Below are positions 1 through 8,000 of a DNA stretch of 12,000 bases, piece by piece. Within the stretch, counting starts at the first letter, position 1, and every line of letters starts with the position of its first letter. Below the pieces are notes generated by a model, which did no database searches, was not told where the DNA came from, and worked only from the letters and a program-made list of their open reading frames with translations. The translations under genes and the position numbers were made by a program. Origin of the DNA: JBJHBY01 sp050485745 (GTDB taxonomy: Bacteria > Pseudomonadota > Gammaproteobacteria > Pseudomonadales > CAMLJR01); the NCBI GenBank assembly GCA_050485745.1, contig JBJHBY010000097.1, forward strand, positions 1 to 12,000, given 5' to 3'.

Positions 1-426
1 GCCCACCTCCAGCACCCAGACATCGAGCTCCGCCGCGGCGAACAGCAGCAGCGCCGCCAGGGTACCGAATTCGAAGTAGGTCAGGGAGGTGTCTTCGAGA
101 ACTGCGTAGACCCGCTCAAAGGCGGCACAGAGCGCGGCATCACTGGCGTCATGGCCATTGATGCGCACGCGCTCGTTGTACTGCAGCAAATGTGGTGAGG
201 TATAGCAGCCAACACGCTGGCCGGCGGCGAGGAGACCCGCTTCCAGCGCGGCAACACAGGAGCCCTTGCCATTGGTGCCGGCCACGGTGACGACACGTGC
301 ACCACCGGGATCGATACCCAGGCGCCGCGCCACCCGGGCGACCCGTTCCAGGCCCAGCTCGATGCCTCGCGGGTGGTGGGACTCCATCCAGGCCAGCCAC
401 TCGGGCAGGCTGCTCGGCGCACTCAT
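1..426 (-). CDS. folC: Bifunctional folylpolyglutamate synthase / dihydrofolate synthase, N-terminal part (3' end outside window)
   Basis: FolC is a cytoplasmic ATP-dependent ligase that adds glutamate to dihydropteroate and then to folates, making them active and retained. 142 codons are visible and the frame is open to the window edge. The protein starts MSAPSSLPEWLAWMES. It has the Mur-ligase-family P-loop VTVAGTNGKGS (residues 46-56), the folate-binding stretch YTSPHLLQYNERVRING (75-91), and ends in LEVG with E140 at the place of the conserved Mg-binding glutamate. The ATG at 426 has a GAGG ribosome site 6 nt upstream and lies 13 nt after the accD stop, so the two are almost certainly co-transcribed. 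An accD-folC order is common in gammaproteobacteria. The N-terminus is complete; only the C-terminal two thirds are missing because of the window edge. Confidence 0.96.
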   Translation of the reverse strand, partial: MSAPSSLPEWLAWMESHHPRGIELGLERVARVARRLGIDPGGARVVTVAGTNGKGSCVAALEAGLLAAGQRVGCYTSPHLLQYNERVRINGHDASDAALCAAFERVYAVLEDTSLTYFEFGTLAALLLFAAAELDVWVLEVG

Positions 427-439
427 GTTGTGCCTCGGC

Positions 440-1300
440 TCAGGCTGCCTGGCGCTGCAGCTTCGACAGCAGGCGTCCGACCGTATCGCGCATCTCGCAG
501 CGGTGCACGATCATGTCGATGGCACCGTGACTGAGCAGAAACTCGCTGCGCTGGAAGCCCGGAGGCAACTTCTGGCGAATGGTCTGCTCGATGATGTTGG
601 GTCCGGCAAAACCGGCACGGGCGCCAGGCTCGGCAATATTGATGTCGCCGAGTAGCGCCAGGCTGGCGGACACGCCACCGTAGATCGGATCGGTGAGCAC
701 CGAGACATAGGGTACACCGGCCTGCTTCATGCGCTCCAGCACGGCACTGGTCTTGGCCATCTGCATCAGGGAAATCAGTGCTTCCTGCATGCGTGCGCCA
801 CCGGAAGCCGAGAAGCAGACCAGGGGAATGCGCTCCTCCAGTGCCAGATGCGCGGCCCGGGTGAACTTCTCTCCCACGGCGTAACCCATGGAGCCGCCGT
901 GGAAATTGAACTCGAAGGCATTCACTACGAGGGGCCGGCCGTGCAGCAGGCCGCGCATGGCAATCAGGGCATCCTTCTCGCCGGTCAGCTTCTGCGCAGC
1001 GCTGAGACGATCCCGGTACTTTTTCTTGTCGCGAAACTTGAGACGATCAATCGGCTCGATGTCTTCGAACACCTCCTCTCGCCCCTCCTTGTCGAGGAAC
1101 ACATCGAGGCGCCGGCGCGCACCAATGCGCATGTGGTGGTCACACTTGGGGCAGACATCGAGGTTGCGCTCCAGCTCGGGACGGTACAGCACCGCCTCGC
1201 ACTTCACGCACTTCTTCCACAGGCCCTCCGGCACGTTGGAGCGACGATCGCGCTTCTCCGCGCGAACGATCGAGGGCATGATCTTGTCAATCCAGCTCAT
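440..1300 (-). CDS. accD: Acetyl-CoA carboxylase carboxyltransferase subunit beta
   Basis: AccD pairs with AccA to move the carboxyl group from carboxybiotin-BCCP to acetyl-CoA, giving malonyl-CoA for fatty-acid synthesis in the cytoplasm. The product is 286 aa, slightly shorter at the C-terminus than E. coli AccD (304 aa). It begins MSWIDKIMPS. A four-cysteine zinc finger is intact: C31-x2-C34 and C50-x2-C53 (within CVKC and CPKC). The crotonase-fold carboxyltransferase core shows FEFNFHGGSMG (129-139), SASGGARMQEA (164-174), GGVSASLA and the C-terminal KLPPGFQRSEFL (244-255), all typical of AccD. The ATG at 1300 is chosen because of a GGAG site 6 nt upstream and the family N-terminus; the frame runs further upstream into trpA but that part has no AccD-like sequence. 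It lies 25 nt after trpA. Confidence 0.98.
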   Translation of the reverse strand: MSWIDKIMPSIVRAEKRDRRSNVPEGLWKKCVKCEAVLYRPELERNLDVCPKCDHHMRIGARRRLDVFLDKEGREEVFEDIEPIDRLKFRDKKKYRDRLSAAQKLTGEKDALIAMRGLLHGRPLVVNAFEFNFHGGSMGYAVGEKFTRAAHLALEERIPLVCFSASGGARMQEALISLMQMAKTSAVLERMKQAGVPYVSVLTDPIYGGVSASLALLGDINIAEPGARAGFAGPNIIEQTIRQKLPPGFQRSEFLLSHGAIDMIVHRCEMRDTVGRLLSKLQRQAA

Positions 1301-1325
1301 GGCTGTCTCCACACTCGGTTCAGGG

Positions 1326-2144
1326 TCAGGCGGCCGCGTCGAGGCCCGCCCGGATATCCGCAATCAGGGACGCGGCGCGCTCCGCCGCAGCGTCAAAGCC
1401 GGCGCCACCACGTACTGCCGCCGCCATGCGCTCCACCAGCGCGCTGCCCACCACGACACCCTCGGCCAGGGCGGCCACGGCACGGGCCGAATCGGCATCC
1501 TTGATCCCGAAGCCCACTGTGACCGGCAGCGACGTCTGTGCCTTGATGCGCTGTACCAGGGCATTCACTGCACCGACATCAAGGTTGCCCGCACCTGTCA
1601 CGCCCTTCAGGGACACACAGTACAGATAGCCACTGGCGAGCTCGGCAACCTTGCGGATACGCGCATCCGTGGTGGTCGGCGCCAACAGGAAGATCATGTC
1701 GATACCCGCCGCGGCCAGCGCCGTCTGCAGTTCGCCGGCCTCCTCCGGTGGCATGTCGACGATCAGCAAACCATCGACACCGGCACCGGCCGCCTCGCTC
1801 GCAAAACGCTCGTAACCCATGCGCTCCACGGGGTTGGCGTAACCCATCAGCACCACCGGTGTCTCGGCATCCTGCTCACGGAAAGTCCGCACCATATCGA
1901 GGACGTCGCGCAGGCTGACATGATGGGTCAGGGCACGCTCGTGGGCGAGCTGGATCACCGGCCCTTCGGCCATGGGGTCGGAAAACGGCACGCCGAGTTC
2001 GATCAGGTCAGCGCCCGCCGCCACCAGCCGGTGCATCATACCGACGGTGATACCCGGCTCCGGGTCACCCGCCACAATATAGGGCACCAGCGCCTTGCGC
2101 ACACTGCCCCCGACCGCGGCGAAACGACGTTCGATACGACTCAC
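1326..2144 (-). CDS. trpA: Tryptophan synthase alpha subunit (Glu at catalytic position 60)
   Basis: TrpA cleaves indole-3-glycerol phosphate to indole and glyceraldehyde-3-phosphate; indole is channelled to TrpB in the alpha2beta2 complex. I chose the GTG at 2144. It gives MSRIERRFAAVGG, the usual TrpA N-terminus, has an AGAGGA ribosome site 7 nt upstream, and puts E49, Y175 and T183 at exactly the E. coli numbers. An in-frame ATG at 2174 would add 10 residues but lacks a ribosome site. The product is 272 aa (E. coli 268). The TIM-barrel signature IELGVPFSDPMAEGPVIQ (48-65) carries the general acid/base E49, but the second catalytic residue, normally D60, is Glu (GAA codon). GYLYCVSLKGVTGA (172-185) and the phosphate-binding VGFGI are intact. 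The gene follows trpB by 31 nt and precedes accD by 25 nt. Confidence 0.97.
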   Translation of the reverse strand: MSRIERRFAAVGGSVRKALVPYIVAGDPEPGITVGMMHRLVAAGADLIELGVPFSDPMAEGPVIQLAHERALTHHVSLRDVLDMVRTFREQDAETPVVLMGYANPVERMGYERFASEAAGAGVDGLLIVDMPPEEAGELQTALAAAGIDMIFLLAPTTTDARIRKVAELASGYLYCVSLKGVTGAGNLDVGAVNALVQRIKAQTSLPVTVGFGIKDADSARAVAALAEGVVVGSALVERMAAAVRGGAGFDAAAERAASLIADIRAGLDAAA

Positions 2145-2151
2145 TGCTTGT

Positions 2152-2157
2152 TCCTCT
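2152..2157 (-). promoter_or_regulatory. Ribosome binding site deciding the trpA GTG start
   Basis: The minus strand reads AGAGGA, 7 nt before the GTG at 2144. The competing in-frame ATG at 2174 is preceded only by trpB coding sequence with no purine-rich site. The site lies in the 31-nt gap between the trpB stop and trpA. Confidence 0.7.
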
Positions 2158-2175
2158 GCTGCGACGCTGCTCATC

Positions 2176-3396
2176 TCAGACACTGATGCCGTCAATCTCG
2201 GCAACGGTAAGAATATCCTTGTCACCACGCCCGGACAGGTTGATCACGATGTGCTGTTCGGGGTCAAGGCTGGCCGCCAGCTTCTGCGCCCAGGCCAGGG
2301 CGTGACTGGATTCCAGCGCGGGCATGATACCTTCGATCCGGGTCAGTTGGCGAAAGGCTGCCAGAGCCTCGTCATCGTTGACGGTCACGTACTCGACGCG
2401 GCCGACATCCTTGAGCCAGGCATGCTCCGGCCCCACACCCGGATAATCCAGGCCGGCCGAGACCGAGTGCGTGTGGATGATCTGACCGTCGTCGTCCTGC
2501 ATCAGGTAGGTGCGGTTACCGTGCAGGATGCCAGGACGCCCGGCAGCGAGTGGCGCGGCATGATGACCACTGTCAACTCCGTAGCCCCCCGCCTCGACGC
2601 CGTACATACGCACACTGGCATCGTCGAGGAAGGGATGGAACAGGCCAATGGCATTGGAACCACCACCGACACAGGCCACCAGCGCGTCGGGCAGGCGACC
2701 GTTCATGTCGAGGCACTGCTGACGCGCCTCGCGGCCAATGACCGCCTGGAAATCACGTACCAGCTGCGGGTAGGGATGAGGGCCGGCCACGGTACCGATG
2801 ATGTAGAAGGTATCGTCGACGTTGGTGACCCAGTCGCGCAGCGCCTCGTTCATTGCGTCCTTGAGGGTACGCGAGCCGGACTTGACCGGAATCACCTCGG
2901 CGCCGAGCAGCTTCATCCGATAGACGTTCAGGGACTGCCGGCGCACGTCTTCCTCGCCCATGTAAACCTGGCACTTCAGGCCCAGACGTGCGGCGATGGT
3001 GGCGGTGGCAACACCGTGCTGGCCGGCGCCGGTCTCGGCAATGACCCGGGTCTTGCCGGTATGTTTGGCCAGCAGCGCCTGGCCCACCGTATTGTTTACC
3101 TTGTGCGCGCCCGTGTGGTTGAGATCCTCGCGCTTGAGAAAGACCTGCGCACCACCCCAGGTACGGCTCAACCGCTCGGCGTGATACAGGGGCGACGGGC
3201 GGCCGACATAGTGCGCCAGATCGCGATCCAGCTCCGCACGAAATGCCGGGTCACCGGCCAGACGCCGATAGGCGGCCTCCAGTTCATCCAGTGCCGAGAT
3301 CAGGGTTTCCGCAACAAAACGGCCCCCGTAGGGCCCGAAGTGCCCACGGGCATCCGGAACCGCCGCATAATCCACTCCTGCTGCCTGCTTGCTCAC
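2176..3396 (-). CDS. trpB: Tryptophan synthase beta subunit
   Basis: TrpB is the PLP enzyme that condenses indole with L-serine to give L-tryptophan, in complex with TrpA. The product is 406 aa, the usual TrpB1 length. The N-terminal FGPYGGRFVAETL (20-32) is the classic start of the conserved core. The PLP lysine is K99 in HTGAHKVNN, the catalytic glutamate is E121 in AETGAGQHG, the PLP phosphate loop is GGGSNA (244-249), AGLDYPGVGPEH (314-325) is the conserved closing loop, and S388 in NLSGRGDKD faces the PLP pyridine nitrogen. The start is a GTG at 3396, 12 nt after the trpF stop, with a GAGAGG-type site about 8 nt upstream. No key residue is missing. It is followed by its partner trpA, so the whole alpha2beta2 enzyme is encoded together. 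Confidence 0.98.
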   Translation of the reverse strand: MSKQAAGVDYAAVPDARGHFGPYGGRFVAETLISALDELEAAYRRLAGDPAFRAELDRDLAHYVGRPSPLYHAERLSRTWGGAQVFLKREDLNHTGAHKVNNTVGQALLAKHTGKTRVIAETGAGQHGVATATIAARLGLKCQVYMGEEDVRRQSLNVYRMKLLGAEVIPVKSGSRTLKDAMNEALRDWVTNVDDTFYIIGTVAGPHPYPQLVRDFQAVIGREARQQCLDMNGRLPDALVACVGGGSNAIGLFHPFLDDASVRMYGVEAGGYGVDSGHHAAPLAAGRPGILHGNRTYLMQDDDGQIIHTHSVSAGLDYPGVGPEHAWLKDVGRVEYVTVNDDEALAAFRQLTRIEGIMPALESSHALAWAQKLAASLDPEQHIVINLSGRGDKDILTVAEIDGISV

Positions 3397-3408
3397 GTCA
3401 CCGCCCTC

Positions 3409-4041
3409 TCAATGTTCTGCATCGGCCTGTCGCACCGCTGCGATCAGCGCCTCAATACGTTCAGCTGCCTTGCGTCCGGGAGCCACTTCGACGCCACCGC
3501 TGACATCCACGGCCCAGGGCCGCACACGGCGTACCGCGGCACCGACATTGTCCGGATTCAGCCCTCCGGCCAACACGACCTGCGGCGCCAGGGCCCGTGG
3601 TACCTGTTCCCAGTCGAACACCTCACCGGTGCCCCCTGGCACTCCCGGGCGGTAGGTATCCACCAGCAGCGCCCGCGAACCGGGGTAAGCCTGCACCCGC
3701 TCGGCGAGATCAACCCCGGGACGCATGCGCACGGCCTTGATCCAGGGGCGATCGAAGCTGGCGCAATAAGCCTGCGCCTCATCCCCATGGAACTGCAGCA
3801 GGTCCAGGGGTACCTGCTGCAGCACCGCGCGCACCGTATCGGCCTCGGCATCGACAAACAGGCCGACGCTGCTGACGAAAGGCGGCAACACACGGCAGAT
3901 CGCCGCCGCCTGTGCCACGTCGACACAGCGCGGGCTGGGTCCGTAAAACACCAGACCGATGGCATCCGCACCCGCCGCAGCCGCGGCCAGCGCATCCGCT
4001 TCACGGGTGATCCCGCAGATTTTGACTCGCGTTCTGGACAA
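3409..4041 (-). CDS. trpF: Phosphoribosylanthranilate isomerase, monofunctional
   Basis: TrpF performs the Amadori rearrangement of N-(5-phosphoribosyl)anthranilate to CdRP, the third step from anthranilate in tryptophan synthesis. The likely start is the TTG at 4041, giving MSRTRVKICGITREADA and 210 aa, the normal length. Catalytic C9 (KICGIT) and D128 (LLVDTYRPGVPGGTG) are present, as are GLVFYGPSPR (29-38), LQFHGDE (82-88), LAGGLNPDN (157-165) and the phosphate-binding VDVSGGVE (178-185). It is a single-domain enzyme, not the TrpC-TrpF fusion of enterics. The frame stays open upstream to an ATG at 4230 inside truA, but that extension has no TrpF similarity. The TTG has only a weak ribosome site, so the exact start is the least certain part of the call. 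The gene lies 73 nt after truA and 12 nt before trpB. Confidence 0.95.
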   Translation of the reverse strand: MSRTRVKICGITREADALAAAAAGADAIGLVFYGPSPRCVDVAQAAAICRVLPPFVSSVGLFVDAEADTVRAVLQQVPLDLLQFHGDEAQAYCASFDRPWIKAVRMRPGVDLAERVQAYPGSRALLVDTYRPGVPGGTGEVFDWEQVPRALAPQVVLAGGLNPDNVGAAVRRVRPWAVDVSGGVEVAPGRKAAERIEALIAAVRQADAEH

Positions 4042-4080
4042 CCGGGAAGATCCGGAAAAAGTGACTGAAATCAGCGGGAA

Positions 4081-4110
4081 ATCATACCAGATACCCCGGG
4101 AGAGTGTCTG
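4081..4110 (-). promoter_or_regulatory. Putative sigma70-type promoter with extended -10 for trpFBA-accD-folC
   Basis: In the 73-nt gap between truA and trpF the minus strand has TGGTATGAT, which is an extended -10 (TGn plus TATGAT, 5 of 6 to consensus; hexamer at 4081-4086). A partial -35, CAGACA (4105-4110), lies 18 nt upstream. The predicted transcript start near 4074 would leave a leader of about 30 nt before the TTG start of trpF. I see no attenuator stem-loop or Trp-rich leader peptide. This is seen by eye only. Confidence 0.45.
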
Positions 4111-4114
4111 TAGA

Positions 4115-4981
4115 TCACCGTGCCAACGCAGGAGCCCCGGACAAATGCGGAGCAAGCCAGGCCGGGCCCGGAGTGTCAGAGGGCAAGCCCCAGCCGGGAT
4201 CGTAGCGCACATCCACCAGATACAGCCCATGAGGTGGCGCCGTCACCCCACCCCGGCTGCGATCGCGACCGGCCAGCACTTCGGCGGTCCAGCCTGGCGA
4301 CGCATCCCCGCAGCCCACGGCGCTGAGCACCCCGGTGATGTTGCGCACCATGTGGTGCAGGAAGGCATTGGCCTGCAGATCAATCACCACCCAATCCCCC
4401 GCGCGCTGCACGGAAATGAAATGCAGGTTGCGCATCGGCGTGCGCGACTGGCAGCCGGCCGCCCGAAACGCGGAGAAGTCCTGCTCACCGAGCAGGCACT
4501 GGGCCTCGCGGTGCATCAGCGCCGCATCCAGTGGCTTCGGCATGAAAGTGACCTGTCCGGCCAGGTGAGCCGAGCGCAATGGCCGATTGAGGATGACGTA
4601 GCGGTAGCGCCGCGCGGTGGCACTGAAGCGGGCGTGAAAATCGCCGGCCACGGGACAAGCCCACTTCACCGCGATATCCGCAGGCAGGGTGGCATTGGCA
4701 CCGAACACAAAGGCCTTCTCGGTGCGGTCGGCCGGGTTGTCGAAATGCACCACCTGATGACTGGCATGCACCCCGGCATCGGTGCGACCGGCGCAGGCCA
4801 GCTGCACCGGGGCGGCGGCGACGCGGCTGAGCACGTCTTCCAGGTGCTCCTGCACCGTGGGGGTGCCCGGACGCGCCTGGCGCTGCCAGCCCTGATAGCG
4901 GCTGCCGTTGTACTCCAGGGCGATGGCAACGCGCCCACCGGCAGGCAGTGGGCGCGCAAAGGGACGTTCCGTGGTTTTCAT
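4115..4981 (-). CDS. truA: tRNA pseudouridine(38-40) synthase
   Basis: TruA isomerises uridines 38-40 in the anticodon arm of many tRNAs to pseudouridine. The product is 288 aa (E. coli 270), with about 16 extra residues at the N-terminus before the family core RVAIALEYNGSRYQGWQRQ (17-35). The catalytic aspartate is D68 in CAGRTDAGVHA. FHARFSATARRYRYVI and the C-terminal FLHHMVRNITGVL are the other hallmark motifs, as is APPHGLYLVDVRY near the end. The ATG at 4981 lies 26 nt after the fimV stop. The gap has no clear ribosome site, so translation may depend partly on ribosomes finishing fimV. The fimV-truA adjacency is usual in pseudomonad-like genomes; in E. coli truA instead follows usg directly. 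Confidence 0.97.
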   Translation of the reverse strand: MKTTERPFARPLPAGGRVAIALEYNGSRYQGWQRQARPGTPTVQEHLEDVLSRVAAAPVQLACAGRTDAGVHASHQVVHFDNPADRTEKAFVFGANATLPADIAVKWACPVAGDFHARFSATARRYRYVILNRPLRSAHLAGQVTFMPKPLDAALMHREAQCLLGEQDFSAFRAAGCQSRTPMRNLHFISVQRAGDWVVIDLQANAFLHHMVRNITGVLSAVGCGDASPGWTAEVLAGRDRSRGGVTAPPHGLYLVDVRYDPGWGLPSDTPGPAWLAPHLSGAPALAR

Positions 4982-5007
4982 GTCAGTCGAGGACAGGGAG
5001 GCCCGGA

Positions 5008-8000
5008 TCAGGAGGCTCGCTGCAGCAGTGCGCTGGCCTCCTCGCGCTGCTCCGGGCTGCCCTCCTGCATTACTTCCTCGAGGATTTCACGGGCACCATC
5101 GCCATCCCCCATGTCGATATAGGCACGGGCAAGGTCCAGCTTGGTGGCGATTTCATCATCATCGGACAGAAAGGCATATTCGTCGCCGTCCTCGTCACCG
5201 CTCTCGCCGGCTGGGGCCGCCATGTCGCCGGCAGTACCGGCGAGAGGCGCATCCGTTGCCGCGAGTGCATCGGACTCGTCGAAGGTGAGGTCTTCCGGCA
5301 GCTCGAAGTCGTCGTCGCCGAAGCCGGCAGTCACGTCGTCGGCCTGCACAGGGTCGGTGGCCGTATCGGAAACTGCCTCGGCAGCAGCTCCGGCAACAGA
5401 CTCAGCGCCAGCGCCGGAATCCTCTGGCAGCAGGGTCTCGAAGGTGCTGTCGAGGCCACCATCGAGATCGACCGCCTGCCCGCTTGCAAACTCAGCGTCC
5501 GGCTCGCCATCCAGATCGCCTTCCAGCTCAACACCCAGCTCATCCCCGAGAGACTCACCAAACAGCCCCTCGAACTCCCCTTCATGGCCCTCCGGCGACT
5601 CGCTGGCGGCCAGTTGCGGAGCGCCTCCCTGTGCCGCGGCGTCATCGTCCAGCTCACCCAGATCCAGGTCCAGATCATCGAGGCCGGCCATGCCTTCCAG
5701 TGCCAGGTCAAACTCGCTGTCATCACCCAGATCGATATCCAGCTCGCTACCGCCGGGCTGCGCCGTGGCATCACTCCCGGACCAGTCGATACCGGCGCCG
5801 GATTCGGCCTCCTGCGATATGCCAGGCACCGCGCCCGTCGCACCCGCGGCGGGTGTTTCATCGTCGAGGTCAAGCTCAAAATCCAGCGCGCCGAAATCAT
5901 CGCCATCGGTATCGCTCTGCAACCCGGCCCCGGTGGTCGGGGTGATACCGGGCAGCTCGTCCAGGGTCGGCAGGGCTTCCTCTTCTTCCGTCGCAGCCTC
6001 CACATCTCCGGGACCGGTCAGCGCGGGCGAATCGAAATCCAGGCCGTCGCCGACATCGCTGAGATCGCCACCAAACCCGTCGTCCTCAGTGTCGGCGTCG
6101 AGATCAAGATCGAGGATGAGATCGTCCCCTCCGAGGCGACTTTCATCGCCACCGGCGGTCTCTCCATCATCGAAGCTGATGGAGTCAGCATCGTCAGCCG
6201 CGGACTCAACCGGAATATCCGCGACGTCCATCGCCGTGCTGGCGGGAACGTCATCCAGCCAGTCGGACACGCCGTCAACGCTGGACATGTACTCCTTGAC
6301 CTGTGCCTCCGCGCCGCGGTCTCCCAGAGTCTGAAGTCCCGCCCAGGCGGCGAGAAACCCGGCCTTGTCACCGGAATCGACATAAAGCTCGGCAAGCTTC
6401 GCGCGCAGGTCACTGCGCTCGGGCTCGTTGGCAATCGCCGTACCCAGAAGGTCCGCGGCCTGCTGATGGCGGCCGTAGGCGATGTAGATATCGGCCTCGG
6501 CGATAGCGTCCCCGGTTTCGGCACGAACCGGCGTGGCGGGAGCCTCACCCGCCACCGCACCCACTGCGCCGGCGGCAGCTGCCGCCATGCCGGCAGCTGC
6601 GCCGGACGCGGGTGCGGTCTGATCACCGGTATCCGGCTCGTCACTGATCAGGGCATCGTCGTCGATATCAAAGGATTCGAGAGGCTCCAGCGCTTCCCCG
6701 GAGCTGGTACTGGCAACCTCCTCCGCTGCGGCCTTGCGGCGTCGTGCCAGCAGCCCTCCGAGAAGCAGTAACAGGGCGACAGCGGCTCCAGCCGCGAGAT
6801 AGAGAGGGTTGAAGCCCCCGGGATCGGGTGTCGGGGGCGGCGGCTGCACTGGCGCGGATGCGGGGGGTGATGGCGCCACCGCGGGCGCGGCATCGTCGTA
6901 GTTGAAGTCCACAGCATCGCGCTCTTCCACCACCGCCGGCTCTCGGCCCACGCTGTCCTGCAGGGCAGCCAACTGCTCGTCCTTCAGCGAGACGAGGCGC
7001 TGCAGGGTCGCCATCTGACGCTCCATGTCACTCAGGCGCGAGCGCAACTCCTCGCTCTCCCGACGCGACTCGTCAAGCAATTCCTGGTTCGAGGCAAGCT
7101 CCTCACGCAGCGCGCTGAGCGCCACTCCATCGGCTCCGGCCGCGGCACTGCCGGCATCGGCACCACCCGCACCCGCAGCGATGGACAGGCGATCCGCGAC
7201 GGGGGCCGGGGCCGGGGCTCGTTCGCCGGGAGCACGCGCATCGAGGCGCGGCCCCGAGACCTCGGCGGTGGCGACGCGTTCGCCACTGCGCCAGGCGCGA
7301 TTGTGGGCTGCAACCTCCTCGCGCGCCTCGGCGCCGCCGATCTGGCGCACTTCTTCACTGGTAGGCAGGCGCAGCACATAGCCGGATTTGACCAGGTTGA
7401 TATTGCCGCGCATGAAGGCCTCGGGGTTGAGGCGCTGGATGGCGAGCATGGTTTGCTCCACCGAGGCGCCGGCATCCGGGCGGAACCGGCTGGCAATCTG
7501 CCACAGGGTATCGTTGTGCTGGACCCGGTATTCACGCTCCCCGGTTGCCTCCGGCAGGCCGGTGCGGGCAGGCGGCGGCGCCGTGGGACGCTCACGCACC
7601 GGAGCCACAGGTGGTGTGGATGCCTCTTCGGCGGCGCGACGCATGGCCGACGTGGCAGCCGCCGGGGCCACCGGCTGCACACCGCGCTCACCCAGGGTGG
7701 GCGGGTCGAGCAACACCGTGTATTCACGCAGCAGGCGTCCGCTGGGCCAGCGTGCCTCAAGCATGAAATTCAGAAACGGCTCGACCACGGCGTCGCGGCT
7801 GGTGACACGCACCCGACCAACGCCGCGATCATCAAGCTCGACCTCGAAGCGCAGATTGGTGAGAAAGAAGTCGCGGTCCACCCCGGCACGGCGAAAATCC
7901 TCCGCGGAAGCCAAACGCACGATCACCTGGCTGGCGTCGAGGTTGCCGACGTCGAACAGGCGAATCTGGGCATCGAGGGGTTGGTTGAGAGTCGAGTTAA

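Noticed and set aside
2095..4068. Long plus-strand open frame (657 codons) opposite trpB and trpF
   Set aside because: It mirrors well-identified genes codon for codon. High GC content removes stop codons on the opposite strand; the translation has no recognisable domain and there is no ribosome site.
4042..4230. N-terminal extension of trpF to the ATG at 4230, containing adjacent Trp codons (CIWWM) that could suggest a trp leader peptide
   Set aside because: The extension is out of frame over the conserved 3' end of truA (GLYLVDVRY), which explains the WW by chance. It is fused in frame to trpF without a stop, and no attenuator stem-loops follow.
6543..6601. Ala/Gly-rich stretch of FimV (about residues 497-516) as a second membrane helix
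   Set aside because: It is Ala/Gly-rich with few large hydrophobic residues and looks like a flexible linker before the TPR-like segment; the clear helix is at 429-449, followed by RRRK.
4948..6771. Long plus-strand open frame (607 codons), and another at 5141-6334, opposite fimV
   Set aside because: The Ser/Pro/Arg-rich translation of the second is what the reverse of an Asp/Glu/Ala-rich coding region gives. FimV has clear domain evidence on the minus strand.
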